DNA of 64,000 nucleotides from Paraescarpia echinospica (Eukaryota > Annelida > Polychaeta > Sabellida > Siboglinidae). The stretch lies in NCBI GenBank assembly GCA_020002185.1, contig CM034543.1:11057258-11121257 (forward strand). Direction: 5' to 3'. Both the position numbers and the translations under genes were made by a program. Of the stretch, positions 1 to 10,084 are shown piece by piece; the stretch's first letter is position 1; each line of letters starts with the position of its first letter. The notes below the pieces were generated by a model. That model was not told where the DNA came from. It saw nothing but the letters and a program-made list of their open reading frames with translations, and searched no databases.

Positions 1-279
1 GCTGGCCAGGGTAGAGTCATACGTGGCCAAAAAGACCTGCGCGACTATGCTGACGAAGCGTGCTTGTCTTGTCTCTTCCAGGAAGAGTACTTGCCCCCAG
101 TAGGCCCTGCCCAATGGCGCGACATGGGGGAACACTCCTCTTGCCTCAGGATAATGCGGCGTACTTCCCGAAGCCCGAACACTGACACCAACAAAAAGAC
201 CATCCATCGAGTACAGCCCCGAGAGACGATGAACCCCTCACTCATCACCAGCTCTCCTACCTAAACGGCGGCGGCGGCG

Positions 280-1395
280 GCGGCGGCACGCAAAGACCGC
301 CAGTGCGATCGAGCTCTTCCGAGTGAGAGAGCCCCAGGTGTTTACTCCGACGCACCGCCTCGCTAAAGAGTTGCGAGGCAGGGGTGTTAATGCCCAGCCC
401 TACCACAGCTTCTTCCGGTGGTGTGGGCAAAACGACTAGACGACCGAGAGGATGGGTCAAAAGTACGTCCCGCGAGTCATCATCTGGGACGAGGTATGTA
501 CGGTTCAAAAGCCAGTCCTCGAAACCTTCCTGGATTGGTTAGAACAAAAGGGGTACAGATTATTTGCTGTGGTGACCAAGGCCAACCACCACCCATAACG
601 GGTGAGATACCTCACAACGGGCTTCCGCAGCATGTTCATTACTACAAAGAGGTCGATGTTGATCACAGGGCCAAAAACGAAGCCCTCAAAGCCCTCAAGA
701 AAGTCATCCGCCTAAAACCAGACAAGGTACAATACCAGGAGATGCGAAAGACACTCCCCAGCTGCCTCAGGTGGGACAGGTTTGTAGAGATGTGGCAACC
801 GGGCAACCTGATCCTTACTAGCCGACAGAAAGTCAGAAACAAAACACAGGAGCTGTTCTTCCAAAGACACAAGGAGCGCTTTCCAAATGCCGAAGTCCCT
901 CTCCTCTGCCATCCCAGAAAACAAAACATCCTTGTGGCCATCCCAGTAACCCAAGACAGAGAAGTGCTTGTGCTAAATGACATTGTGGACATCACAGTAG
1001 ATGCTGCAGAACAAGCCATCAAGACGGACGATTGGCGCCTTGGCTATGCATTTACTGTCCTTAGTAACCAGGGACTCACAATCAAAGCCCCACAGACTGT
1101 CTGGATAGTTGACGACTACTTCCAGTGGTCCAACCTGACCTACCTTGCTATACCAAGAGTTGAGGGGACTGAGGTCAGGCAGCCCACCGGGCAAGAGCTA
1201 CGGAAAGCCATCCAAAAGAAGATTGTGGCCTATAAACGCCAGGATCATGCCAAGGGGCAGAAATTCAACCTCAACGTGGACTACATTTTGGCACTGAAGG
1301 AGAGCCAGCAGAACCGCTGCGCAGCCTGTAGCATCGAGATGTTCTGGGCCTACCAGCCTAAGGAGATATGCAGCAGTTCAGCGTCGGTAGACTAA
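280..1395 (+). pseudogene. Polinton SF1 helicase with C-terminal zinc/HNH-like tail, frame-broken
   Basis: The longest open piece (418-1395, 325 aa) has a GDQGQPPP motif (helicase motif III type) at about residues 53-60 and a GYAFTVLSNQGLTI stretch resembling motif VI of Pif1/RecD-type superfamily 1 helicases. A Walker B-like IIWDEV sits in a different frame at about 476-496, and sequence like motif Ia (VFTPTHRLAKEL) lies further upstream at about 340-375, so the N-terminal half is frameshifted. The phosphate-binding loop region around 265-310 is a low-complexity GGC run and looks damaged. After the helicase core, the stretch QNRCAAC (around residue 300) looks like the start of a CxxC HNH/treble-clef module, but the frame stops soon after. 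The role would be unwinding during element replication. It is inactive as it stands. Confidence 0.6.
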
Positions 1396-1419
1396 ACGAT
1401 TGCAACCAAAAACGATGGG

Positions 1420-2388
1420 CTAGGAGGTAGCTCAATGGTAGGGTGGACCACGCGTATTTCTTCCCGCACAAACCCACGGGCTGGCCCATCCAACAAGTAG
1501 TAGAGGACAGGCTCCCCAGGTTTGGTCACAGAGCGACCGAGCCGGTAATCATTCACAGAACACACAGGGTCTGTGGCACGGCGACGACCTCCTTCGAGTT
1601 CGCCTGGCTGGTACAGGTACCGCACACCCACGTCTGAAGAGAATTTTGTTCTGTCAAGCCAACATGCCTAGTAGCAGGGTCGGGACAACAAGCGCGCGTT
1701 TGGGCTACTACTGTGGCCTTTATGGCATCGGAGGGCTTTTGCGTCACTTCGTTGTTCAGAGCCATATCTACAGCAGGCAGCCGAGCCCCCCAGCCCACCG
1801 AACGCAGGCTAGGATCGACCATTTCTAGAGCGTACTGGTGGCCGAACAGCCGCTCGGCCAGTGTGCGGTTGAAGCGCCCACCGATGCTATGTGCCCGGTG
1901 CAAGTCTTTTATGTCATGCCGAACTGCAACGCTACGCTTTGCTAGCAGCTGAGAAACCGCGTCCATAAACTCGCGCCCAGGATCAACCTGTAATAGCTTA
2001 GGCCACTTAAGGGGGCCAGGACTGTAGATGCGGGTCAGCGCAGACGCCATCTCAACGGTTTCTTCTGAGGCGAGTGGCTCAGCCTCTTTGTAGCGGCTGG
2101 CCACGTCCACCACTGTCATCGCGTACTTATGTGTACGCCTCCCGACCTTGTCATGCGGCAGGTACAGAAGATCGGCCTGGTGGACTTCGTTTATTACAGA
2201 GACATCAAACTTTGGTCGTGGTACGTAGCGCGGGGCTGGTAAGTAGATTTGCCATGCAGCATGCTTTATTAACCAACCCCGGCAGCATATTCAGGGACCT
2301 TTGCAGCAGCAGCGAGCTTCTTGATAGCAGCAAGCCCCTTCCAGTAGTCCTGGGAGCTGTAGTATATGCACGAGAGCTTAGTGACCAT
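1420..2388 (-). pseudogene. Polinton rve-type integrase, broken
   Basis: On the minus strand an ATG at 2388 opens a frame with DYWKGLAAIKKLA, typical of the N-terminus of Polinton integrases. The catalytic core follows with HQADLLYLP (first Asp), VDVASRY and LQVDPGREF (second Asp). The third acidic position, usually a Glu just before RFNRTLAERLF, reads Gly (SIGGRFNRTL). The C-terminal part (YLYQPGELEGG, then VLYYLLDGPARGFV) is found in another frame between about 1440 and 1631. There are frame breaks near 2270-2290 and 1620-1640, so the gene is dead, and loss of the catalytic Glu agrees with that. It is convergent with the helicase. Integrases of this family join the element ends to host DNA. 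Confidence 0.75.
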
Positions 2389-2393
2389 GCTGC

Positions 2394-2693
2394 CTATATA
2401 TATTCCAGCAAACCAATAAATCTCCATACTGCCCTGCATGTATCTGAGTCTAACTTCGCCGTGGCGGCCCTAACGTTGGTTGGCCCTTCTAGGACCATAT
2501 CGCGAAGCAGCTGCGGGATCGCGGCGCCACAGCTCAAGAGGGCCACGTCGATAATAGTATGGACCAATGGCCTGGGGTGTTGTGTTGCCGGGCACAGTAC
2601 ACTACTCGCGTAGTACAGCTCTTCTTCAATACCCATACTATACAGCGCGCACAAAAATAACCCGCGCCTCACTACTTCAGTCTTGCCTGCCAT
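2394..2693 (-). CDS. Small Polinton-associated hypothetical protein
   Basis: This is a 99-codon open frame directly upstream of the integrase on the same strand, ending about 6 bp before the integrase start. It has no motif I recognise. It is rich in Leu and Ala with no clear signal peptide or membrane segment. Its position and orientation suggest a Polinton accessory gene, but it could be a chance frame in a GC-rich block. No function is proposed. Confidence 0.3.
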   Translation of the reverse strand: MAGKTEVVRRGLFLCALYSMGIEEELYYASSVLCPATQHPRPLVHTIIDVALLSCGAAIPQLLRDMVLEGPTNVRAATAKLDSDTCRAVWRFIGLLEYI

Positions 2694-3005
2694 ACGGCGA
2701 GGAACCCCTGTGGGTCCAACAAAGTCGGTTCGGATACTTGGTCGCGGTTCCTGCTGTTGGGACCCAACCTACGGCCCCGCAGCACCGCCGAAGACGATCT
2801 TGGTTTTTAGTCCTGTCTTAGTTAAGGTGCGCCCCTGGCGTTTGCCCACCGTAGGGCTCTGGGTGGTTTTCAGGTGGTGGAACAGATCGATGTCGGCCTT
2901 ATGACGCGCCCGGATGTCATCAGCACGTGAGTAGGTCATGCTTCAAGCATGCGACGTCCACACGATTAATAGGACCAAGGCCATATAGGGGTCTCCCATC
3001 AGGCC
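2694..3005. other. Polinton interior, no gene recognised
   Basis: The sequence is GC-rich and lies between the two small minus-strand frames. Short plus-strand frames here (2567-2821, 2683-2904) show no motif and overlap arbitrarily. I see no intact gene. Confidence 0.4.
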
Positions 3006-3290
3006 TTAGTAGCTTTTTAAGACAAGTCCCTGGCCAGCAGTAGCTGTAGCCTGGGAGGTGCATTTCTCCGGAGAATTTTGCCCAGGGCACGCCAGGCAGC
3101 TTAGACAGCGCCTGCTGGATGTCGCCCCTTGAATGTTGCTCTGCGTGGGGTTCCCGCTAGCAGCAACAAACATAATCTTAGTGCGCCCACACAAGGTGCA
3201 GCGTCCCACCTTCATCAAGCGGCCATTCTTGGTTAGTTTTTGATAGAGTTCCGTTGTGGGAGTCCATGTGCGGCACTTCACACAGTACAT
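3006..3290 (-). CDS. Small zinc-ribbon protein of Polinton type (DUF5679-like N-terminus)
   Basis: This is a 94-aa frame beginning MYCVKCRTWTPTTELYQK and continuing with KNGRLMKVGRCTLCG. The CxxC...CxxC spacing and the YCVKC...KNGR...G.C..CG pattern match the short zinc-ribbon proteins (DUF5679-like) often found in Polintons and large DNA viruses. The part after about residue 50 is low-complexity and extends past the usual domain, so the C-terminus may be out of frame. The role in the element is not known. It lies divergent to the packaging ATPase. Confidence 0.6.
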   Translation of the reverse strand: MYCVKCRTWTPTTELYQKLTKNGRLMKVGRCTLCGRTKIMFVAASGNPTQSNIQGATSSRRCLSCLACPGQNSPEKCTSQATATAGQGLVLKSY

Positions 3291-3389
3291 CCCACCCTAT
3301 TGAAAGGACGGCTCTGGCTCTAATACACACATTAAGGTTATTGATTTGATTCAGAATAGTAGCAGGAACCGCGACAGGGACGGTACACA

Positions 3390-4096
3390 CCACTGGTTAC
3401 TCCCCACCATATACGAGCACTGCTGCTGGGCCCGAGTTGCTGTGGCAAGACCAACCTGCTTGCTATCCTGCTCTTGCAGCCCGGTTGGTTTTGATGGGAG
3501 AAGCTCGATAGTGTGACCCCGAGTGCAGACCAGGGAGCCTATGACTTGCTGCTTGAGATGGGGGATGAGATTGTTCGGGATAAAATTGCTGGAGGACAGT
3601 CCTGACATTTCTGACGATGAGCTAGCCACCGTCGAGGACCCCGTCACCTTTATAAATAACCTTCAGAACGCACCCGGAACAGAAGACTTTGAATCTGATG
3701 TTGCTAACACCATTGTCTTTGATGACTGCATGCTTGATCCGGGGCAGAAGTCCGCGTCTCTGCTGTTCTACCGCGGCCGACACAAGGCCGCAAACACTCT
3801 GAACCTTACACAAAAGCACACGCAGGTACCGAAGGTTCTGCGAGACAACACGAATCTTGTCTTCCTGTTCTCGGGCATTGACGGCGACGATGTGCGGCGA
3901 GTATACCAGTCAGTGCTGGTGCTCGAGCGATATGTCACACGCAGAGTTTCAGCGCTTCGTTCAGGCCGGCACGCTAGACCCCTACACCTTCGTTCTGTTG
4001 GATCTTTCTGACCAAGCGTACGCCGGAAAGTACCGACATGGATTCGATCTTGTGTACGTTCCTCGAAACTTTCTCGTCTTCGACACACCAATTTAG
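3390..4096 (+). pseudogene. FtsK/A32-like genome-packaging ATPase of the Polinton, frame-broken
   Basis: The Walker A motif GPSCCGKT is encoded at about 3429-3452 in one frame. The Walker B motif TIVFDDCML is about 270 bp downstream in a second frame (within 3523-4011), followed by YRGRHKAANTLNLTQKHTQV, typical of the sensor region of Polinton, virophage and NCLDV packaging ATPases. The C-terminal region (HAEFQRFVQAGTLDPYTFVL) is in a third frame around 3930-4096. At least two or three frameshifts therefore separate the pieces. In the family, this enzyme drives DNA into a preformed capsid. The combination of ATPase and capsid gene is why Polintons are regarded as virus-like. The start codon is not clear. 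Confidence 0.75.
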
Positions 4097-4145
4097 AGTG
4101 TATGCCGAGCATATCATGCACACAACAAAAAAACGCTGATCGATC

Positions 4146-4735
4146 GCTATATCCGCACACGGAGAGAGCTTAAAGCCCGCTTTCTGGTTGAATGCCTGGG
4201 ATAGCAAGAAACAATTGATGCGTTCAAACAAGAGATCGGCCTACTCCTGAAGCTGCGGAGGGCATTAAAGAACTTAACGTAACAGTGCCTGAGCTGCGAG
4301 CAGCGGGGTCTACACTAACCGAGGTGCGCGATGCGCTGAATGTTCTTCCAGGCGACCTGGCAGCAGCTCTGCCCGCTGCTAGCGAAGAACCGCCCTCCTA
4401 CTCAGCGGCTGATCAGGATGCGCACGACCGCCAAATCATGTTAAGCCGTAACGATGCAATGAGTATTGCTAGATTTGGTCCCCCAGACGCGTGGCTCGAC
4501 TGGATGCACCAACATAAGGCCTGGCTGCCGTACGCATACAGGCAAGAGGCGGACCGACAAGGACTTTGAGCACTTCACGTGGGATGTCGTGGATTCGCAC
4601 GCGGTTCCCGCGCTCCCCGCAACACCAGTCGTCCCGACACCGTTAGCGACGGGAGTGGCTGTAGTCGGACCGCCCATAAAAAACGCGCCCAATCAAAACC
4701 GCGGCGAGCGCCCCCCCCCCCGCCGTGGTTGATGT
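4146..4735 (+). pseudogene. Polinton hypothetical gene, charged and proline-rich
   Basis: The open piece 4285-4569 (94 aa; contains PPDAWLDWMHQHKAWLPYAY) and an overlapping piece in another frame (4466-4732) appear to be one damaged gene. Helical charged sequence upstream (from about 4146) reads into it after a stop. The C-terminal part is rich in Pro and Val and passes through a C homopolymer at about 4711-4720, where the frame is probably slipped. I do not recognise the family. Its place between the packaging ATPase and the capsid gene suggests a structural or assembly protein; that is inference. Confidence 0.4.
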
Positions 4736-4914
4736 GCTACCTGATGACCCCGTCGAGCTGCTGAACCGAATAAACACCCCAGCAGCGTCCGTTGCTACGG
4801 GGAATACTTCCCCGAACTCCAGAACGTAGCCAGTGCAATTCTAGACAAGTTCATCGACGGCGGATACATCGACCACGGGCTATTTAGAGACCTATGGTCC
4901 TGCTTTGAATAATC

Positions 4915-5716
4915 ATGGAAGACCTTCTCAAAACAATCGCAGCGAACACAAGGCCTCGCCGCGTGTTCGCCATCACTTTACCCTCGCCTCCTGGGGACCG
5001 GACCGACTCCTTCGAGACGTCCTTCTCTTAACCAATAACCTCGGGAGCACGCAGGGGGCTGGAGATGGCCCTCATTGGTATCCGCATCTCGTACAGCTGG
5101 CCTAGCATTGAGGCTGACAATAACTACTTCGTGTTGTGCAATGACAGTGGAATCACCTGGACAACGCTGCGCCTGCCTGAAGGCGCCTACGAGCTGGAGA
5201 GCATTGATGCAGAAATCCAGCGCCAACTAGGATCACTAGCGGGAACAACCGGGGTCAGCATCACAGCCAACCTGGCAACTCTTAAGGCTGTGGTCGAGAT
5301 CACTGAGCCGGACGTCCTGGTAGACATGGGATCAAGTACGCTTCGCACAGTGCTAGGCTGCTCCGAGACCGCGTCACAGGGGACAGCTGTGCTCGCCCGA
5401 GGCCGCCACGAGGCCCACAATAGTACGCATCAGCCGGGTCAACGAGGTGCTCTTGCACTGCGACGCCGTGGACGGAAGCTATACTGCAACGAGCGGCCAG
5501 AGAAGCCGAGGGTACGTCCTCGGATGCTTCTATCCTGACGTGCCTCCGGGATACAAAATCAACTACATCCTCAAACAGAGCGTGTTCCTCCCTGTGATCG
5601 CGCCCAGACTCCACCGCCTGAAGATTTGGTTAACAGATCAGGACAACCGGCCCATTGATTTGCGGGGTGATTTGGTGCCTGTAAGCCTCCAGCTCCGTGA
5701 CTGCCTCACCTATTAG
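4915..5716 (+). pseudogene. Polinton minor capsid (penton-like, jelly-roll) protein, broken
   Basis: An ATG at 4915 opens a frame that runs, except for one TAA at 5029-5031, through SYSWPSIEADNNYFVL and ITWTTLRLPEGAYELESI (5065 onward). The frame then shifts near 5395-5450, and the C-terminal part (LLHCDAVDGSYTA, VPPGYKINYIL, IWLTDQDNRPIDLRGD; 5447-5716) follows. The order 'N-Y-F...TW..L.LP.G.Y', 'HCD..DGSY' and 'LTDQ...IDLRG' matches my knowledge of the Polinton minor capsid protein, whose single jelly roll is penton-like. It would sit at capsid vertices. One stop and one frameshift make this copy non-functional. Confidence 0.6.
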
Positions 5717-5719
5717 AGG

Positions 5720-6105
5720 ATGGGCCAATTTTACACATACGAAGCACGACGAAGATGTACGACAGATTTCCGGTTTCTGGGTCTCGGGGGTCTGTCCACA
5801 AAACATGGAACGGTGCGCGGCTCGTAGACATTGTTCACGCGGTCCCCATAGTCTTGTTTAAGCTAGCGCTGTGTGTAGTCGGGGTGCCCACAGAGCTGTT
5901 CTAGCAGAACCGGCCGACCTAGCACCTGCTGCGGATATTCACGATCGTGCGACTCAAATGATAGAGAGACACGGGCGGGCACAAGATGCAACCAACTACC
6001 CGTCGGCGGCGCAGAGTGTGGCGTTGTTAACCTAGATACTACAGAAGGCCCTGGCACTCACTGGATGGCCTATCACGCGCGCCACGAGCGCCTTCTATAC
6101 TACAA
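5720..6105 (+). pseudogene. Adenain-like cysteine protease remnant (Polinton)
   Basis: The stretch GVVNLDTTEGPGTHWMAY (frame containing 6011-6075) matches the region around the catalytic His of adenain-like (C5/ULP1-fold) capsid maturation proteases of adenoviruses and Polintons. The sequence upstream is broken in all frames, and downstream the gene runs into the duplicated tail segment. The Asp/Cys parts of the active site are not seen. Only a fragment remains. Confidence 0.45.
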
Positions 6106-6152
6106 ACGAACGGCACCCACCATATACCCGGCGCCGTGCCACCCGCTCAGCT

Positions 6153-6474
6153 TATGTGAACATTTATCATCTAACATTTATCATATAATATTAATGTTAT
6201 TAAATTTACATATATATGTTCTATTGATTATAGCAACGTAACCAACACACTACACGTGAAATCATTGTTAATAATAGTTATTTTTGGGATGACCGCGACT
6301 AGTTTACGTAATCATTATCATCTTATATTTGAATAATTAAAACAAACTGGTTACAGCCTTAATTGGCTCCGCTGTCAACCTGGAAATGTATATCATTTTG
6401 TCAATTGTTTTACGGATTGTTTATATTTGTATGTATGATTTATACAATTCCAAATAAAACCTACTACTACTACA
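6153..6474 (+). mobile_element. Short AT-rich insertion, probably a retroposon ending in (CTA)n
   Basis: Copy 2 of the tail segment gives the empty site: the words GCTCAG and CCAGTCAT are adjacent there but separated here by about 322 bp. The insert is AT-rich, unlike its GC-rich surroundings, and ends AATAAAACCTACTACTACTA. A polyadenylation-like word plus a short microsatellite is typical of a SINE or truncated LINE tail. CAG occurs at both edges and could be a short target duplication. No coding sequence is visible. Confidence 0.6.
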
Positions 6475-6659
6475 GCCAGTCATAACGGCTACAACAGATA
6501 AGCCTCTTTAAGCGACAGCTTGAGGAGGAACGAAATAAACGTGCGACCCTTTACAAAAATACCATCGTGGAGTGAATGCTGTAGATGGCGTAGACTCAGC
6601 TCTACTCACTGCCAGTATGGGACTGAGTATAGGGGCAATCGGGCACCCTGTCCACCATA

Positions 6660-6939
6660 ATCGCGGCCCCAGTCGTCTTGGGTCTGGAAGCGGCGGCTCT
6701 AGCCTGTGTGCTACACGGAGTGGCTGGTAAATGTGTTGGCCAAGAAGCATGACGAGATCCGAGTTCTAGCTGACAGCAAGCTAAACACCATCGCAGACCA
6801 CGTATCCACTGCGCTGATTGACGGAGAGATCTCCGCCCACGAATTCAGGCTAATCCTGGGCGAGGTTGGCAAGTACCACCAGATGAGGGACCAGATTCGA
6901 GCTAGAGCGCAAAAGACTCTGAACGAGGAAACAGCTTAG
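6660..6939 (+). pseudogene. Small membrane-anchored Polinton protein, copy 1 (frameshifted)
   Basis: A hydrophobic segment (AAPVVLGLEAAALACVL) is followed in another frame by KKHDEIRVLADSKLNTIADH and a charged helical tail ending in a stop at 6939. Relative to copy 2 (10276-10599), a 20-bp deletion between the two parts shifts the frame. The pattern of a hydrophobic anchor plus a KKH.KI..LAE.KL..I.. helix is common in Polintons of marine animals. Its function is not known to me. Confidence 0.6.
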
Positions 6940-8600
6940 GGCGCAAGAGGCCCGCCATTCGTTCATGAAAAGCTGCAACGTTAAACATATCCCGGATTTG
7001 CCGCATATACAGTTTTCTCCATGTTTTGGATACATATACAACCCCATGTGTAAAGCTGTCTGGCGCCTCGTGCTTAAATAGACACTTCGCCGTATTAATA
7101 TTTGACTAACCTGTGGCTGGAGGGTGCTTGAAGATTCGTGTTGTCTTGATTAACTGATCATCCGGATAATGACATTGCTCCCGATCGTTCGCCGGGAGGT
7201 ACAACACTTTTTCCCGGCACTTCCGAAGGAAATAAATTGCAAGGCGGAAATGCCAATTATGAACACAACGATGTAAATATGTCGGTAGAGTATGAATAGG
7301 ACGACGAACGTCAACACGATGGGTTAACGAATACGGTGGCGCAATCGATACGTAGTAGACATCGGTTGGCTTCAAGTAACGAACGAGACGTATACGGCGG
7401 CGTGACGATACGCAGTGTCGTCAGTGAGCGTCACAACGATAGGCGCACAAACACGGCGGCGCAACGATATGTAGTAGGCATCGGTAGATGTCACCCAACG
7501 AATGAAGACGTATACGACGGCGTGACGATACGCAGTGGAGAAGGTACGTGACGACGATCACATATCGTGACGATGAACTAGCTGGTCGAGAAAGGGGAAA
7601 TGCGAATTGCACAATTCACCCCGTAGTCTCCACGTTAAGTTGGAGACGACCCGAAAGCTGTTGTATCAGCCACAACAACAAATCTTGTTATTCAATGAGC
7701 ATTGAAGAACTCGTGCGTATTTCAATCTTGTGGTGCCATGTCGATGGGCACTGGCAATTCTTTTAAGCAATCCGAACCAACCATAATACAAGGTTGTCTA
7801 CATTTAAACTATTGAAGACACGGGCGACAAAACTCGTCGATATAGTTCCCGTGTCTTGGAGACAGGATCGTATGCCCTAACAACAATGCCTGCAACAGTC
7901 GTCTGTCTTTAAACTGGCCGTAATACTCTTATATACTCTAATGGCGGCCAAGCGCCGGAAGTCTAACTAGCCAATAGCAAAACTTAATACAAACTAAACC
8001 ATCCCAGAAACTGCGCTCCCGAATCTCTAGAAATTTCGTGAGACTATTCAACTCGTTCGGTTAAAAATAAACATAGTTGCATAATAGACACTGAATCGTC
8101 ACCTCTTGAAAATCATCAAATTACCTCAATCACACCTAAATTTAATACCATCAGAATTCCTGAATCATGACGGTAATCATGATAGTAATAAGATATATTA
8201 ACGTTCACAACTAAATACGTTATTTTATTAAAACAAATGCTCTATTCAGGCACGAGGTGTGAAATATTTTCTCGCACTTGCCCGGCACAAATAAACCACC
8301 TTCCTAATCCACGCTACTAACTTCTTCAAATATTCAATGCTAGTGACTTACAATAACACCACCTTATCAGTTAGGTTAAACCCTTTTTATATCTACCAAA
8401 TTTGACTTTCCTAGTCGTAGAATTAATACAATAACTAATCAAAAAGGATGTGTTAACCAGCCAACTAAATGATTTGCAATTTGGTCGCGAGATGGCCCTA
8501 GTGTAATACTGTAATCTTCAAGCATCGAATGATGGCAGCACCATACAGTGGGGGTTCCTGCCTAGTTTAGCCATTTACTTTTGAGCCAGACTAATTATAC
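6940..8600. other. Non-coding region with a 120-bp two-copy tandem repeat
   Basis: After the end of tail copy 1, no gene is supported. The stretch 7309-7550 is a diverged direct repeat (see separate entry). A short hairpin occurs near 7814-7857 (AAGACACGGG ... CCCGTGTCTT). From about 7,900 to 8,600 the sequence is AT-rich with no recognisable feature. Confidence 0.5.
7309..7550. repeat. Two diverged 120-bp tandem units
   Basis: The words ATACGGCGGCGTGACGATAC (7390s) and GACGGCGTGACGATACGCAG (7510s), and ACGGTGGCGCAATCGATACG versus ACGGCGGCGCAACGATATG, recur at an interval of 120 bp. The units are rich in CGR and ACG words, unlike the flanks. Short frames through them are a by-product of the repeat. 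Confidence 0.6.
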
Positions 8601-8614
8601 TCAACCCACTTCGT

Positions 8615-9853
8615 GATAATGGGACAACCCGTTTTTGGATATTACAGACTTCTCATCAGTCTGCAAGTCCACAACACAGTGACGGAACACATGTCTTATA
8701 AGGGGGGTGGGGTGCGTATGCCATTTGTTAAGCCTCAGTTTGAAAATATGTATGAAAATGAACAAATGACATTGCAGCAGGGTGATTCATCAATCGTTTT
8801 CTGTTTACTTCAGCTAGTTAAACACACGTGAAGATATTGTTATTGACCCTAATGAAGTCTGAGGACAGTGATTAGCTGGAGTCGGCCATAGCCGGAGCCT
8901 GTTATCACATATGTCTACTGACTGGACCTTCTGGCCAATCAAGCAAGTGGCATTGTTTTCTGAATTAGGCTGTGTAATATTATGTAACTGAACTGCTTGA
9001 GACATCTGGCCTTTGAGGATTTCACACCCTAAGGTGACTTTTTGTTGATGTTTACCTTTGTAAATAGGGCACAAGGTCAAAAATCAGTATAAATTTGAAT
9101 GTAACATAACAACTGGCTGTATTGAATGTTCTTATAAAACACATATTGGACGTTCTGGAAACTGTATCAGGAGTTCATAGTTCCACCTGAGAATGTTGTG
9201 CTGAATTACAAATTGTCCAACAGAGAAGTGTTGATTTTTCTGGTGCCTTGCCAAGTTTAGTGGCACCTTTGAAATGTGCATAAAACACAAACACGTGGAG
9301 GGATTACCAAAAATAAAATGCAGAGTGCTTCTAACATTGGTGCCTATAAAGTGTGTTGTTTTCAACAATTTTCTCCAAAATCACCATGTCTATTTGGGGT
9401 TAGGACACAGTTGGACTTCCTGCATCGTTACGAAAAAAAAAGTGCAATGTATTTTTGAGAAATGATTTTTTTTTACAAAATTTACTTGCTGTGACTTAAG
9501 TATATTTGAGTACTCAGATTTCCCGGTGTGATTCTAGAAGCTGTTGACAGTAAAACTGTGCATTGTTAGCTGATTTTAATAAGCGGAAGGATATTTGGCA
9601 GCAATTTGGCTAGTTGACCATTTAGCTGGATTACTGCCTGCATCCAATCGCAAATATTGACGGTTGTCACACATAGAGGCATTTTACGAGAGCTAGACAT
9701 ATTAGATTTTGACCAAACTCGACCAGCACGTCAATGTGATGATAATAACAGCAGTTGAGAAGTTTAAGAAATGTTGTAGGTAAGGTTTTCTTATAATCAC
9801 ACAAAACGTTAACATGGTCGCCAATGGGAAAACTAACAGTGTGCTGAGGCCTG
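8615..9853 (-). repeat. Inverted, diverged copy of the A-R repeat (left arm)
   Basis: The reverse complement of 8615-9395 matches the ~0.9-kb R unit of 11766-14474, and that of 9395-9853 matches the A unit (11309-11765 and 14475-14931). For example, GGGACAACCCGTTTTTGG here corresponds to CCAAAAACGGTTTGTCCC there. Identity is clearly lower than between the right-hand copies. With the right arm, it brackets 9854-11308, which holds the second Polinton tail copy. No gene is supported; the matching short frames on both arms reflect the repeat. Confidence 0.75.
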
Positions 9854-10084
9854 AAGGCATTATACGGGTGGGAACGCACACGATCTGCTGGACGCCGATT
9901 GGGGGTGACCGCGACATCAGCTGCAGCCGTAGCATGTACTACCGCATGTCTCCCGCAGGGGACGTCAGAGTGAAGTGTCAAAAGACCGGGCCGTCGCAGC
10001 ATCCGCTAAATGCGACCGTTCACTTGAGCGTGTGTTTCGGGTCCCAAGATAAAGGCTACACCCTCCATTAGCACAGTATGAGGG
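9854..10084 (+). other. Unassigned GC-rich coding-like piece
   Basis: An open frame running from inside the A repeat to 10071 encodes RVGTHTICWTPIGGDRDISC and further Cys- and Ser-containing sequence. Codon use and GC content resemble the Polinton genes, so this may be another Polinton gene fragment fused to the repeat arm. I do not recognise it. Confidence 0.3.

Larger units (their letters stand above)
1..6152. mobile_element. Decayed Maverick/Polinton element
   Basis: This GC-rich block carries a gene set diagnostic of Maverick/Polinton elements, which are large self-synthesising DNA transposons related to adintoviruses: a superfamily 1 helicase, an rve-type integrase on the opposite strand, a small CxxC zinc-ribbon protein, an FtsK/A32-like packaging ATPase, a jelly-roll-type capsid protein and an adenain-like protease. 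The gene set is seen in the sequence through motifs; the family assignment is from knowledge of Polintons. Protein-primed PolB and the major capsid protein were not recognised, so the copy is incomplete or runs off the left edge. Almost every gene contains frameshifts or stops, so it is a fossil. The right boundary is blurred because the terminal segment is duplicated near 10.1-10.8 kb. Confidence 0.8.
6106..7127 (+). repeat. Polinton tail segment, copy 1 (interrupted)
   Basis: This segment is similar to 10085-10789 over its whole length, apart from a ~322-bp insertion at 6153-6474 and small indels. It carries the short KKHDEIRVLAD gene. Copy 1 lacks 20 bp that copy 2 has just upstream of the KKHDE codons, and copy 2 lacks 16 bp that copy 1 has near 6617-6632. 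Similarity stops abruptly at the shared word CTGTGGCTGGAGGG (7127 and 10789). Confidence 0.75.

Noticed and set aside
1428..1500. tRNA-like words TAGCTCAATGGTAGGGTGG
   Set aside because: Looks like a pol III A box, but no B box or acceptor stem follows, and the region is the C-terminus of the integrase on the other strand.
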